DNA from: Bacteroidales bacterium UBA4331
GTDB taxonomy: Bacteria; Bacteroidota; Bacteroidia; Bacteroidales; Paludibacteraceae
Direction of reading: 5' to 3'
NCBI GenBank assembly: GCA_002394395.1
Contig: DGTR01000015.1
Location: 1-64,000, forward strand
DNA: 64,000 nt
Numbering within the stretch: position 1 is the stretch's first letter; each line of letters opens with the position of its first letter. The translations under genes and the position numbers were made by a program. Below, in pieces: positions 41,588 through 50,700 of this stretch. The notes below the pieces were generated by a model. The model worked only from the letters and a program-made list of their open reading frames with translations. It was not told where the DNA came from and searched no databases.

Positions 41588-41621
41588 TATCCTAGGCCCC
41601 TAGTATCCTAGTACCCTGGAA
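41573..41621. repeat. CTAG-dense short-word array 1
   Basis: CTAG occurs four times in under 50 bp (CCTAGTATCCTAGTACCC words) from the feoB stop to the HMA gene. CTAG is normally one of the rarest tetranucleotides in bacteria. Confidence 0.8.
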
Positions 41622-41637
41622 AAAAAATTATACAATT

Positions 41638-42006
41638 ATGAAAAAATATCTTTTTATTATCATCTGTTCTGTATTCTGTACTCTGTCAGTGAGCGCAGCG
41701 AACGGTCCTGCGAAGCGGTCTAACCGCCAGACGGTTGTCCTCTCCTGCGACCTCCATTGTCAGGGTTGTTGCGATAAGATCATGAAGAATATCGCTTTCG
41801 AGAAAGGTGTCAAGGATCTGGTCTGCGACCTCGATACCAAGACCGTCACCCTCACCTATGACACGACCAAGACCGATCTCCCGACGCTCCTCAAGGCTTT
41901 CGAGAAGATCCACAAGCCCGCGAAGGTAAAGGAGCCCGAGAGCCAAGAGCCGAAAGCCAAGAGTTCCAAGACGGACGCCGACTCCGGCGCCTCCACTCCT
42001 TATTAA
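41638..42006 (+). CDS. Exported heavy-metal-associated (HMA) domain protein
   Basis: 122 residues. A signal peptide (MKKYLFIIICSVFCTLSVSA) is followed by an HMA ferredoxin-like domain with the metal motif HCQGCCDKI (CxxCC) and VKDLVCDLDTKTVTLTYD. The C-terminus is a Lys/Ser/Glu-rich low-complexity tail. HMA domains bind Cu(I), Zn or Hg and hand them on. Being exported and next to feoB, it may act in periplasmic metal handling. Bases 41710-41736 encode AKRSNRQTV, identical to an insert in the glycogen synthase gene, just before the domain. CTAG arrays flank the gene on both sides. Confidence 0.82.
   Translation: MKKYLFIIICSVFCTLSVSAANGPAKRSNRQTVVLSCDLHCQGCCDKIMKNIAFEKGVKDLVCDLDTKTVTLTYDTTKTDLPTLLKAFEKIHKPAKVKEPESQEPKAKSSKTDADSGASTPY
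41710..41736. repeat. In-frame short-word segment encoding AKRSNRQTV
   Basis: GCGAAGCGGTCTAACCGCC-type words, the same translated segment as at 26400-26426. Confidence 0.75.
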
Positions 42007-42041
42007 ATCACGCGCATACGCCTACGCGCATGCGCAAAACA

Positions 42042-42072
42042 AAACAGACGCCCGTCGGACGTCTGTTTTTTG
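42042..42072. terminator. Terminator between the HMA gene and gapA
   Basis: AACAGACG (42043-42050) pairs with CGTCTGTT (42060-42067), then TTTTTG. Flanking A-run and T-run allow use in both directions. Confidence 0.8.
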
Positions 42073-42075
42073 TTG

Positions 42076-42118
42076 CCTAGAGCTCTAGGACTCTAGAATT
42101 CTAGTACCCTAGAATTAC
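42076..42118. repeat. CTAG-dense short-word array 2
   Basis: Five CTAG in 42 bp (CCTAGAGCTCTAGGACTCTAG...). It includes the gapA stop region and shares CTAGTACCCT with array 1. Confidence 0.8.
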
Positions 42119-43182
42119 TTGAGTTCAGCCAAATACTTGATAGTACGTACCATCTGGCTGGTGTAGCTGTTCTCGTTGTCGTACCAGCTAACAACCTGTA
42201 CCTGGTAGGTATCCTCGTCGATCTTAGCAACCATAGTCTGGGTAGCATCGAAGAGCGAACCGAACTTCATACCGATTACATCGCTCGAAACGATCTCATC
42301 CTCGGTGTAACCGAAGCTCTCGGTCTGAGCAGCCTTCATGGCTGCGTTGATACCCTCTTTGGTGATGTCTTTACCCTTAACTACTGCTACCAGGATAGTG
42401 GTCGAACCCGTAGGAGTCGGAACGCGTTGTGCGCTACCGATCAGCTTGCCGTTCAGCTCCGGAATAACGAGACCGATAGCTTTTGCAGCACCGGTAGAGT
42501 TCGGAACGATGTTCTGTGCACCTGCACGGCTACGACGGAGATCACCCTTACGCTGCGGACCGTCGAGAATCATCTGGTCGCCGGTGTAAGCGTGGATAGT
42601 GCTCATGATACCGCTCTGGATCGGAGCGTATTTGTGAAGAGCTGCTGCCATCGGAGCGAGGCAGTTGGTCGTACAAGAAGCTGCGGAGATAATCTTATCT
42701 GCCGGAGTCAGGGTCTTGTGGTTTACGTTGTAAACGATGGTCGGAAGGTCGTTTCCTGCAGGAGCAGAGATAACTACTTTCTTTGCACCGGCCTGGATAT
42801 GAGCCTCTGCTTTAGCTTTCGAGGTATAGAAACCGGTACACTCGAGAACTACGTCGATGCCCAGCTCACCCCAAGGCAGCTCAGCTGCGTTCGGCTTAGC
42901 GTAGATAGTGATCTCCTTGCCGTCAACGGTGATCGAACCCGGAGTAACGACAGTCTTGCCGTCCTCTGCGAGAACTGCGTCCTTGTAAGTTACAGTGTGC
43001 TTGCCCTCACCGAACTTGCCTGCGAAACCACCTTGAGCGGTGTCATATTTCAGAAGGTGAGCCAACATTTTCGGGCTGGTCAGGTCGTTGATGGCAACTA
43101 CCTCATAACCCTCAGCCTCGAACATCTGACGGAAAGCCAGACGACCAATACGGCCAAAGCCGTTAATTGCTACTTTTGTCAT
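42115..43182 (-). CDS. gapA: Glyceraldehyde-3-phosphate dehydrogenase, type I
   Basis: 355 residues; slightly longer than the usual ~335. NAD site INGFGRIGRLAFRQM, catalytic cysteine in SAASCTTNCLAP, and SWYDNENSYTSQMV near the C-terminus. It oxidises glyceraldehyde 3-phosphate in glycolysis. Own promoter, strong codon bias toward common codons, as expected for an abundant protein. Confidence 0.97.
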   Translation of the reverse strand: MTKVAINGFGRIGRLAFRQMFEAEGYEVVAINDLTSPKMLAHLLKYDTAQGGFAGKFGEGKHTVTYKDAVLAEDGKTVVTPGSITVDGKEITIYAKPNAAELPWGELGIDVVLECTGFYTSKAKAEAHIQAGAKKVVISAPAGNDLPTIVYNVNHKTLTPADKIISAASCTTNCLAPMAAALHKYAPIQSGIMSTIHAYTGDQMILDGPQRKGDLRRSRAGAQNIVPNSTGAAKAIGLVIPELNGKLIGSAQRVPTPTGSTTILVAVVKGKDITKEGINAAMKAAQTESFGYTEDEIVSSDVIGMKFGSLFDATQTMVAKIDEDTYQVQVVSWYDNENSYTSQMVRTIKYLAELK

Positions 43183-43257
43183 AATTGTAGATTAATTTAA
43201 GTTATTTGTGTATTAATTGTTTTTCCTTGTCAAAGCTCTTTTCTTTGAAAAGCGGCG

Positions 43258-43288
43258 CAAAGTTACTGCTTTTTTTGCACGTATGCAA
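43258..43288 (-). promoter_or_regulatory. gapA promoter
   Basis: Minus-strand TAACTTTG (43258-43265) and TTG (43286-43288), spacer 20 bp, with a ~75-bp leader. Confidence 0.8.
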
Positions 43289-43327
43289 ATAATTCGTCCA
43301 AAAATCTTATTTTTGTAATCTTTTTTT

Positions 43328-43384
43328 TGCAAAACAGTCTTTCTACTTTGAGCGTAGCGGTCTTTCTACTTTCGACTCTCTACT
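43328..43384. repeat. Short-word array at the RNase H stop
   Basis: GAAAGTAGA-type words (minus strand) occur three to four times, starting with the TAG stop codon of the RNase H gene. Confidence 0.7.
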
Positions 43385-44018
43385 TTCTCCCGAAATCCGC
43401 CGGTATCTCTCCCCAGGCTTTCGTGTCCCATTTGTATATCGGCGTGGTCCAAGTGTTGTCATGCAGCCACATCTCTGCCTTCCGTACCATGTGGAACAGG
43501 TCCTGGTTCTGGGCGGACCACTCGATCTTGGTATCCGCGTGCCCTTTTTTCAGCCATGCGAGAGCCGTGCGGCTGTCCGAATATAAGGCCCATGGCAGGT
43601 TGTTCTGCTTCAGATAGGCAAGTCCCAAAACGATGGCGAGAAACTCCCCTATGTTGTTGGTCCCGGAGACAAAGGGACCCCGATGGAACACCTCGGTACC
43701 GGTGTCCGCTATCACGCCGCGAAACTCCATGACACCGGGGTTGCCGCTGCATGCAGCATCTACGGCCAGAGAAGGGTAAACAGGTGTTGAAGAACTGGAA
43801 ATGGGGGAGGGATGACCGGAGGGCTCTTTGGGCTTGCGGGAGATATACTGCTCGGGAGAAGAAAGGGAGGCGGTCTCTGCTTCTTCGCGCGTGGGAAAAC
43901 CTTTATATTTTGCGCCCATGACTCCTTTGACCTGCGCCTCGCACGCTTCCCAAGTGTCGTAGATCCCGGGCGTTTTTCCGCTCCATACTACATAATATGC
44001 CGCTTTCTTTTTGCTCAT
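43380..44018 (-). CDS. rnhA: Ribonuclease H with N-terminal viroplasmin/RHBD domain
   Basis: 212 residues. Residues 1-50 form the hybrid-binding domain (AAYYVVWSGKTPGIYDTWEACEAQVKG split: YVVWSGKTPGIYDTWEAC). A Ser/Pro linker is followed by the RNase H fold with catalytic acidic residues in VDAACSGNPG, NNIGEFLAIV and YSDSRTALAW. It cuts RNA in RNA-DNA hybrids. Five bases downstream of the DUF2461 gene in transcription order, so likely co-transcribed. Confidence 0.9.
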   Translation of the reverse strand: MSKKKAAYYVVWSGKTPGIYDTWEACEAQVKGVMGAKYKGFPTREEAETASLSSPEQYISRKPKEPSGHPSPISSSSTPVYPSLAVDAACSGNPGVMEFRGVIADTGTEVFHRGPFVSGTNNIGEFLAIVLGLAYLKQNNLPWALYSDSRTALAWLKKGHADTKIEWSAQNQDLFHMVRKAEMWLHDNTWTTPIYKWDTKAWGEIPADFGRK

Positions 44019-44022
44019 GAAC

Positions 44023-44736
44023 TTAGCATCGTGACGGGAACTCGCCGTACTCCTCGAAGGTATAGTTGAGGAAGTCGTTCATCGGTTTCGCTGCCTTTGC
44101 TATATCGGTAATTTTATCGATGAAATCGGGAGAAATGACCTCTTCGTCGCTCAGCGGCACGCTAAAGGTGTACATCTTATGTTTGAGCCATTCGGCATGT
44201 ACGAAATCCGGGTCAAACCCTGCCGGCACTTTCTTCAGTCCCGTACCCCAGTAGCTGTCAAAATCCTGCGCAAAATATCTCTTCCAGGACTTGGAGCCCA
44301 TGATCGCCTCGACCTCTTCGTAGTTCGCCTCTATCTCCGTGCGCAGGGCTTTCAGCAGCTCTTTAGACGGATCCCATATACCACCGGCAAACATGCATTG
44401 TCCCGGTTGGATATGTACGTAGTAGCCGCCGCGCATGGATTTCTTGCCCCAAGTCTTCGGCTGACCGGGTACACCGGTAGCGGGAAAACAACCGAACCAC
44501 TCTTTGTACGGCCGCTTGTCCGCCGAGAAACGGATGTCGCGGTTGATGCGCCAGATACAGTCCTTCGGCTGCAGGCCTTCGAGCGTCGGATCGATTTTCG
44601 TCAGACGGGCGATATACTCCGTTGAAAACGCAATAAATCGATCCCGGTACGCTTGGTACCGAGCCCGGTTGGCGTCAAACCACTCCTTGTTGTTGTTGAC
44701 CGCTAACTCTGCCAGAAATTCTAAGGTCTCTTTCAT
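44023..44736 (-). CDS. DUF2461 (TIGR02453) family protein
   Basis: 237 residues from ATG 44736 (MKETLEFLAELAVNNNKEWF). A longer in-frame start at 44775 lies inside the neighbouring tRNA gene and is rejected. Family signatures NNNKEWFDANRARYQ, RINRDIRFSADKRPYKEWFG and GGYYVHIQPGQCMFAGGIW are clear. Function unknown in bacteria; widespread single-domain cytoplasmic protein. It follows tRNA-Arg on the same strand. Confidence 0.85.
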   Translation of the reverse strand: MKETLEFLAELAVNNNKEWFDANRARYQAYRDRFIAFSTEYIARLTKIDPTLEGLQPKDCIWRINRDIRFSADKRPYKEWFGCFPATGVPGQPKTWGKKSMRGGYYVHIQPGQCMFAGGIWDPSKELLKALRTEIEANYEEVEAIMGSKSWKRYFAQDFDSYWGTGLKKVPAGFDPDFVHAEWLKHKMYTFSVPLSDEEVISPDFIDKITDIAKAAKPMNDFLNYTFEEYGEFPSRC

Positions 44737-44750
44737 ATTCTTGTTGCTTG

Positions 44751-44822
44751 TAGTCTCTTTGGGAATCGAACCCAAATCTGAGCTTTAGGAGAGCCCTGTT
44801 CTATCCATTGAACTAAGAGACC
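44751..44822 (-). tRNA. tRNA-Arg (anticodon CCT)
   Basis: Full cloverleaf on the minus strand: acceptor GGTCTCT/AGAGACT (one G-T pair), D arm GTTC..GAAC, anticodon arm GGGCT-CTCCTAA-AGCTC with CCT at the anticodon, T arm TTGGG-TTCGATT-CCCAA, discriminator A. CCA is not encoded. Confidence 0.93.
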
Positions 44823-44831
44823 GTAGGTGCT

Positions 44832-45689
44832 TTATAACAGCTTAACGCACCGTCTCAGGCCATCCATCCAATGCGGTATCTCCACGCCGAAGGTCTTTTT
44901 GAACTTCGATTTGTCGAGGACGCTATAGTGCGGACGTGGGGTCTTATATTGATATTCCTCCGATAAAATCGGGCGAACTTGACATTTTTTGATACCCGCA
45001 AGCTCATGAATAGCGATCGTGAAATCGTACCAGGAGCACACGCCTTCATTCGTGAAATGATACACACCCGGATGCCATGCCGGCGTCTCGATGACCGTGA
45101 AGATCGCCCATGCCAAGTCGGCTGCATAGGTCGGCGTACCGATCTGGTCAAAGACCACACCGAGTTTCTCTTTCTCTTGCCCCAGACGGATCATCGTCTT
45201 CACGAAGTTATTGCCGTAGATCGAGTACAGCCATGCCGTACGGAGGATAACCGCTTCGGGACAGGCTGCCAGCAGGTTCTTCTCGCCCATATATTTCGTT
45301 CGGCCGTACGCCGTGCGCGGTGCTACCGGGTCGCTCTCGCGGCAAGGTACATGCTCATCGCCGGAGAAGACATAATCGGTGCTGATATGAATCACCTTCA
45401 CGCCCTGGCTGCCTAAAACAGCTAAAGCGTCAGCGTTGATCTTCTGCGCTGTCGCCTCATCCTCCTCTGCCTTGTCCACATTCGTATAAGCTGCACAATT
45501 GACGATCAGATCGATGGAATGTGCCTCGACGAATGCCGACACCGCTGCTTTGTCCGTGATATCCAATAGGTACGTATCGTCTGCCTGGATGACGTCCGTG
45601 AAGAAATATTGATGTTTCCCGTGCTCCTTACTCAGCACCCTCATCTCATTTCCCAACTGCCCGTTACTACCTGTAATTAGTATTTTCAT
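44832..45689 (-). CDS. rfbD: dTDP-4-dehydrorhamnose reductase
   Basis: 285 residues. Rossmann start MKILITGSNGQLGNEMRVLS, catalytic YGRTKYMGEKNLL (YxxxK) and TAWLYSIYGNNFV. Last step of dTDP-L-rhamnose synthesis for surface polysaccharide. The epimerase gene rfbC lies just upstream in transcription order, separated by a four-helix-bundle gene with short-word arrays on both sides. rfbA and rfbB are not in the window. Confidence 0.94.
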   Translation of the reverse strand: MKILITGSNGQLGNEMRVLSKEHGKHQYFFTDVIQADDTYLLDITDKAAVSAFVEAHSIDLIVNCAAYTNVDKAEEDEATAQKINADALAVLGSQGVKVIHISTDYVFSGDEHVPCRESDPVAPRTAYGRTKYMGEKNLLAACPEAVILRTAWLYSIYGNNFVKTMIRLGQEKEKLGVVFDQIGTPTYAADLAWAIFTVIETPAWHPGVYHFTNEGVCSWYDFTIAIHELAGIKKCQVRPILSEEYQYKTPRPHYSVLDKSKFKKTFGVEIPHWMDGLRRCVKLL

Positions 45690-45757
45690 AAAGTTATTTA
45701 CAATTTGGTCATTTACGATTTGGTCATTTATTTGTTCATTTGGCTATTTAACCATTA
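45690..45757. repeat. Short-word array 5' of rfbD
   Basis: ATTTGGTCATTTAC words (the complement of the AAATGGTAAATGACC unit) repeat four to five times, overlapping the end of the four-helix-bundle gene. Confidence 0.85.
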
Positions 45758-46114
45758 TAAGTCCACTTTGGCTTTAGCTGTTGTGATTGATTTACTGGTA
45801 ATTTTACCTAACTCTATACTTTCATCGTATAAGTCTAGTATGCGTGACTTAGGTAACATTCCACTATCAATTATTATACTTAACCAATGATTTGTTTCAT
45901 CTATTTCTTCTTCTACCATTTTAAGTTTATTGATAAAATCCTTGTCGGATTTCGCCAGGCAGGCTGCGCGATAATTAGCAGCAGGAGAAGTGCCGGAACG
46001 TATTATTTGTTTGGCAATCGCGTTAGCAGAAATGGTATTCGGCATGGCGTCAACCATCTTAATGATACGCAGCGAAAATTGCCTATAACGTTCTTTGAGT
46101 TCTTCTCGTGTCAT
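45755..46114 (-). CDS. Four-helix-bundle protein (23S rRNA IVP family)
   Basis: 119 residues; helices with ELKERYRQFSLRIIKMVDAM, AIAKQIIRSGTSPAANYRAA, and MVEEEIDETNHWLSII, the standard pattern of the TIGR02436 family first seen in 23S rRNA intervening sequences. Its function is unknown. In Bacteroidetes these small genes are scattered and mobile-looking. Here it interrupts the rfbC-rfbD pair and is bracketed by short-word arrays, suggesting it arrived as a unit. Confidence 0.88.
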   Translation of the reverse strand: MTREELKERYRQFSLRIIKMVDAMPNTISANAIAKQIIRSGTSPAANYRAACLAKSDKDFINKLKMVEEEIDETNHWLSIIIDSGMLPKSRILDLYDESIELGKITSKSITTAKAKVDL

Positions 46115-46178
46115 AATGGCTCAATGGTTAAATGTCTCAATAAATGGTACATGGTACATGACCAAATGGTACATTAAA
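46115..46178. repeat. Short-word array between the four-helix gene and rfbC
   Basis: ATGGCTCAATGGTTAAATG, then AATGGTACATGGTACATGACCAAATGGTACATT words. It runs into the rfbC stop codon. Confidence 0.85.
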
Positions 46179-46722
46179 ATGGAGAATCGAATTCTGCCAT
46201 TTTAGGATGTTTCTTGTCCTTCTCGCTGATAATCCGCAACTCTGCGGGGACTTGCCAGTCGATGGCTAAATTCGGGTCGCTCAGTAGCAGTCCGCCATCC
46301 GCCTCAGGATGGTAGAGGTTATCGCATTTATAGGTGAAGATCGCCTGATTGCTCAGCACCGAGAAGCCGTGCGCAAAGCCCCGGGGAATAAAGAACTGCC
46401 GTTTGTTATCTTCGCTCAGCTCCACGCTGAACCACTGGCCGAAAGTAGGACTGTCCTTGCGCAGATCGACCGCTACGTCCAGCACTCTGCCGACCGTGCA
46501 GCATACCAACTTCGCCTGACTGTACGGCGGACGCTGGAAATGCAGCCCGCGTACGACGCCGTACGACGAGCAGCTCTGGTTATCCTGTACAAACTGCGCA
46601 TCAATACCCGCCTCGCGGTAACGCTGCTCGTTGTAAGTCTCTACAAAATACCCCCGCGCATCCTTGAATACCTGCGGCTCGATGACCAGTAATCCCTCAA
46701 TCGGTGTCTTGATAATATTCAT
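46174..46722 (-). CDS. rfbC: dTDP-4-dehydrorhamnose 3,5-epimerase
   Basis: 182 residues. Cupin-fold motifs FVETYNEQRYREAGI, FVQDNQSCSSYGVVRGLHFQ (catalytic histidine in RGLHFQ) and FIPRGFAHGF are intact. Third step in dTDP-rhamnose synthesis. It has its own promoter (-7 box 46775-46782). Confidence 0.95.
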   Translation of the reverse strand: MNIIKTPIEGLLVIEPQVFKDARGYFVETYNEQRYREAGIDAQFVQDNQSCSSYGVVRGLHFQRPPYSQAKLVCCTVGRVLDVAVDLRKDSPTFGQWFSVELSEDNKRQFFIPRGFAHGFSVLSNQAIFTYKCDNLYHPEADGGLLLSDPNLAIDWQVPAELRIISEKDKKHPKMAEFDSPF

Positions 46723-46774
46723 AAAATCCTGTACGATTTAGCCATTTACGATGAACCATTTGCAAAAAAGCGTG

Positions 46775-46805
46775 CAAATTTACTGCTTTTTTTTGACATA
46801 CGCAA
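46775..46805 (-). promoter_or_regulatory. rfbC promoter
   Basis: Minus-strand TAAATTTG (46775-46782) and TTG (46803-46805), spacer 20 bp. Confidence 0.75.
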
Positions 46806-46833
46806 GTATTTGCGAATTTTTACACAAAAAAGG

Positions 46834-47751
46834 CTAAAGGGAATAGGTGAAGGGCAGGCATTGGCAGCGATAAGCTCTCCTGCGGCTGGCGCGGTCGTAT
46901 GGAGAGATAGCGTAGGAGATCTTGATTCCGGCGTCGAAGAGGGCGGCTTCTTTGACGAGTTTGCGCCCCTGCCGGTTCGCCTCCATGACCGGCGTGAGGA
47001 GACGTTGCAGCGGGAAGCCGTCCCGCGTGTCGCTGAGCATGATCAGGCTCACTGCCTCGCTTTGCGAAGCCGTATGCTTGCTGAAACAATAGTCGAAATA
47101 TGCGCCTACCATGATATACGAGCGGTAGGACTTGCCCCATGTCTTGATCGGGATGGCATAGCCCGCTTCGATCGCCGCCCACCACTGTACGGTCGGTAGG
47201 GTCAGCTTGCCGTTCTGCGTCATCTCAAAATCCCGCGAAGCGGCTAAGGGGTACGACTCCTCGACGATATTGTCGTAGTCCGGATAATAAACCGCGAGCG
47301 CCGCGTGCCGGACGGTCTGCTTCCATCCGTTCGCCAGCGGCAAGACCGCCTTGGCGCCCGCTAAGAAATGAAAACCCTTCGCCGTCAGCGCCAGTTGCAA
47401 CGGGATGCCGACCGAGTATGTCGTGTAACGCTCGTTGAGGTCGCGGATGGAGTAGAGGATATCCATCTGCTCGTTCTCCACGTCGATGGTGGTGTAGGCG
47501 TCCTCGTAGTTCGTCTTACCGAGCGAAGCGTTATGCATGTCAATCGTCACGCCCAAACGAAAACCGATCACGTACGGCGAGAAATAGTCATAGTACACAT
47601 GTGCTCCGCCTTGCGCCCCGGCGCGTCTCTCGATGTACTCTGTCTTCCCGTTCCATCCGGCGACACCGCCGTGGAGACCCATTTCGAAAAAGTGCTCGGC
47701 ATGCAACAGGACGGGCAGAAGCAGCAATATGACGATTCCTGTTTTTCTCAT
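46834..47751 (-). CDS. Outer-membrane barrel paired with the giant T9SS cargo gene
   Basis: 305 residues from ATG 47751, which overlaps the stop of the 1,636-residue cargo gene (ATGA). Signal peptide MRKTGIVILLLLPVLLHA. Amphipathic strands (FFEMGLHGGVAGWNG, VIGFRLGVTIDMH, YSVGIPLQLALT, WAAIEAGYAIPI, SYIMVGAYFDYCF) indicate a ~300-residue barrel. After the final strand (AGIKISYAI) comes an unusual basic/cysteine tail SPYDRASRRRAYRCQC. A second cargo-linked barrel (52744-53700) also ends in RRR followed by CxC. PorP/SprF proteins that assist T9SS adhesins are similar in size and position, but their typical N-terminal motif is absent. Role as a cargo partner is inferred. Confidence 0.7.
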   Translation of the reverse strand: MRKTGIVILLLLPVLLHAEHFFEMGLHGGVAGWNGKTEYIERRAGAQGGAHVYYDYFSPYVIGFRLGVTIDMHNASLGKTNYEDAYTTIDVENEQMDILYSIRDLNERYTTYSVGIPLQLALTAKGFHFLAGAKAVLPLANGWKQTVRHAALAVYYPDYDNIVEESYPLAASRDFEMTQNGKLTLPTVQWWAAIEAGYAIPIKTWGKSYRSYIMVGAYFDYCFSKHTASQSEAVSLIMLSDTRDGFPLQRLLTPVMEANRQGRKLVKEAALFDAGIKISYAISPYDRASRRRAYRCQCLPFTYSL

Positions 47752-50700
47752 AGCACGACCTTCTTTTCCGTCCATACTTCTTCGCCCTTCTCATAGCGGT
47801 ACAGATAGACTCCGCGCGTCATCTGTCCTTCGCTCACGGGCATGCCCTGACTGTTGTAGATCTGTACGCGGACAGATGCATCTTCGGAGCCTTTAATCTC
47901 GATTATATTCGACCAGATGCTGCGGCCGTCGTCCAACCGCACGTTCAGCTGGAACACGCCCTGCAGCTCGTTATGCTCGGAGTAGTCATCGCCGGTCGCA
48001 CCGGGGATGGCTTGCTCGTTCTTGTACCACTGGAACGCCGTCGCCGTCTGCCCCGGGAAATACTCCAGCAAGGCTACATTATTGCATAGCAGCTGCCAGT
48101 TGTATTTGTTCACGATGATTTCATACAACGTATCTGCCGGTTGAGGTGGATCGGGTGGGTCAGGTGGTAGCGGTGGGTCTGGAGGCTCCGGTTTCTCGCA
48201 ATGGATGGTACTGAGCGTGAACACATGCTCTATACTGTCGCAGTCCCGCGGACTCTTCTCCATCCATCGTTTCTCGCCCTCTTCTTCAAACACCATTCCC
48301 CGCCACGTAAACGGCATCAACGTGTCGCAGACCGTTGTGTCGGCTCTGTCGATTAATACCTCCGGGCATGGCGGTACAGGCGGCTCCGGCGGTTCGGGTT
48401 TCTCACAATGCTCCGTGGCTACGTGCAACTCATAGTAAATACTATCGAAGCCGCAGGGGCTGGGGAGGGTATCGCGCAGAGTATCCGCAACGGCATACTC
48501 CTTTCCGCGCCATGCGATCTGCTGAAGCGTGTCGCACACCGTCGTGTCCGTCCGTATCGTGTCCGGTGTCATGCAAAGACGAATCTCTATATCGTCTAAT
48601 GCAAAATCATTACCCGCGCCGTTATTCATAACGTCGTTGTAAATCGTCAGACGTATCGAATCTACCGCTTCCGGCATCGTAAACGTCATTCCGTGCAAGT
48701 ACCATTTGGACGAGTACCAGAAGTCGGTATTGACCGTCAAATCCGGGTCGTAAGGAATGTCGCCCGTGCTGTGACTGCCTAACACAGTGTGCGTCTTGGC
48801 GTCCGCTATCTCGAATTTCAGTTTGGGGTAAATACGTGCATGCACTCCGTCGATATAATTGGAGGCCTTGTTTACATTCGCCACGTACGCGCTGAACGTC
48901 AGTCTCGTTCCCGGGCAAACACCATATACGACGGTCGAGTAGAACGGAGCCGTACCGCCCAGACCGTCAATCTCAAGGAGATAGCCGCGCGTCTTGTCGT
49001 TCGGATAGGTATGGTCGTCCTGCAAATACCAGTTGCTGTGATTTCTCATCGGATCCCTGCCTTGCGTCGTGTCGGCATGGTAGTATCCGGATTTGATAAG
49101 CCAGAACAGACCCGCCTGACCGGTCACATGATCCGCATTCAGCCGCTGGGTGTAACGCGAATAATCCATGCCCGGTACAGGCTCTGTGCCTACTATCGGA
49201 TCGTTCGGGTCATTACCCCCGAAATCCTCACGGAAGAGCAGTAACCCCTCGCTACACAACTCCTGCTCCGGCGGCTCTGGCGGCTCCGGCGGTTCGCATT
49301 CGTTCACTCTCAGCTGGAAAGGCTCACTCATCGCACGGCAGTTGACGCTCTCGATATTTCCATCGCCGGAGACGGCAACTTTATACCAACCCGAGTCAGC
49401 TTTCTGAATGGCATCAAAGCTGAGGATTCCTCCGTTGAAATCGGATATTTCTTCCCATGTGATGCTGTCCGCCGAGTGCCACCATTTGTATTCTAATGGT
49501 TCGGCAAACGTACCGTCATTCGAGAAATTAGCGGTGAGGGTTGTAGAGGTGTTTGTACATACTTCCGACTCTCCTGCTATCGTCACCGGCGGCGCGCAGA
49601 GGTGGATCTCGATGTCGTCCAACGCAAAGTCATTACCCGTCGTACCGGTAGTGTTATTATAGATTGTTAACTTAACCTTATTCTTGCCTGAAGGAACAGT
49701 AAAATTCATACCCACCAACCGCCATTCCACCGACTGTTTCCAACACGCATAATCTCCGATGAAAGCGGAGTCAAACGGTATATCTCCGGTATCGTAAGTA
49801 GCTAATTCTTCATTGGTCATAGGGTCCGTCAATACGAACTTCAGTCGCGGATACGCATACCTGCCGGGCTGCCCCACGTACATACCCCACGTCAGCACAT
49901 TCGCCACGTATGCCGAGAAAGTCAGTTTACTTCCCTCACAGAGCCCTTCTATCGTCGTTGAATAAAAAGCAGAATTATCCCCTCTTCCATCTATCTCTAA
50001 CAAATAGCCTCTTGTCTTGTCGTTCGGATACGTATGGTCATCTTGCAAATGCCATTGAGAGCTCCTGTTTCGCGGCAGATTGGTCATCGACGTATCCCCG
50101 TTACAGTAACCCGATTTAGTCAACAGATATTTGCCGGAACCCATACTTAGCCATGCGTCTGTCAGTAACTGTCTATACGTCATTCCATTCACCGGTGTAG
50201 CCCCCACTCTCGGATCGGACGGGTCATTGCCGCCGAAATCCTCCCGGAAGAGAAGCGTTCCGTCTATACACAACTCTGGAGTAAGAGGAGTCGGCGGTTC
50301 GCATTCGTTCACTCTCAGCCGGAAAGGCTCACTCACGGCACGGCAGTTGACGCTCTCGATATTTCCATCGCCGGAGACGGCTACTTTGTACCATCCTGAG
50401 TCGGCTTTCTGGATGGTGCTGAAAGTGAGGATTTCTCCGTTGAAATCGGACATTTCCGTCCATGTGAGGCTATCTGCAGAGTGCCACCATTTATAGACTA
50501 AAGGTTCGGCAAACGTACCGTCGTTGGTAAAGTTGGCGGTCAGGGTGGTCGCTGTGTTTTCACACACTTCCGTCTCTCCTTCTATCGTCACCGGCGGTGC
50601 GCAGAGGTGAATCTCGATGTCGTCCAACGCAAAGTCATTGCCGGTGCCGTTATGATTTACGTCGTTATATATGTACATCTGAATGGACTCCACGCCTTCC

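Noticed and set aside
44737..44775. Longer N-terminus for the DUF2461 protein
   Set aside because: The extra 13 codons lie in the tRNA-Arg gene and do not fit the family N-terminus.
44832..46722. Full dTDP-rhamnose operon
   Set aside because: Only rfbC and rfbD are present; rfbA and rfbB are not in the window.
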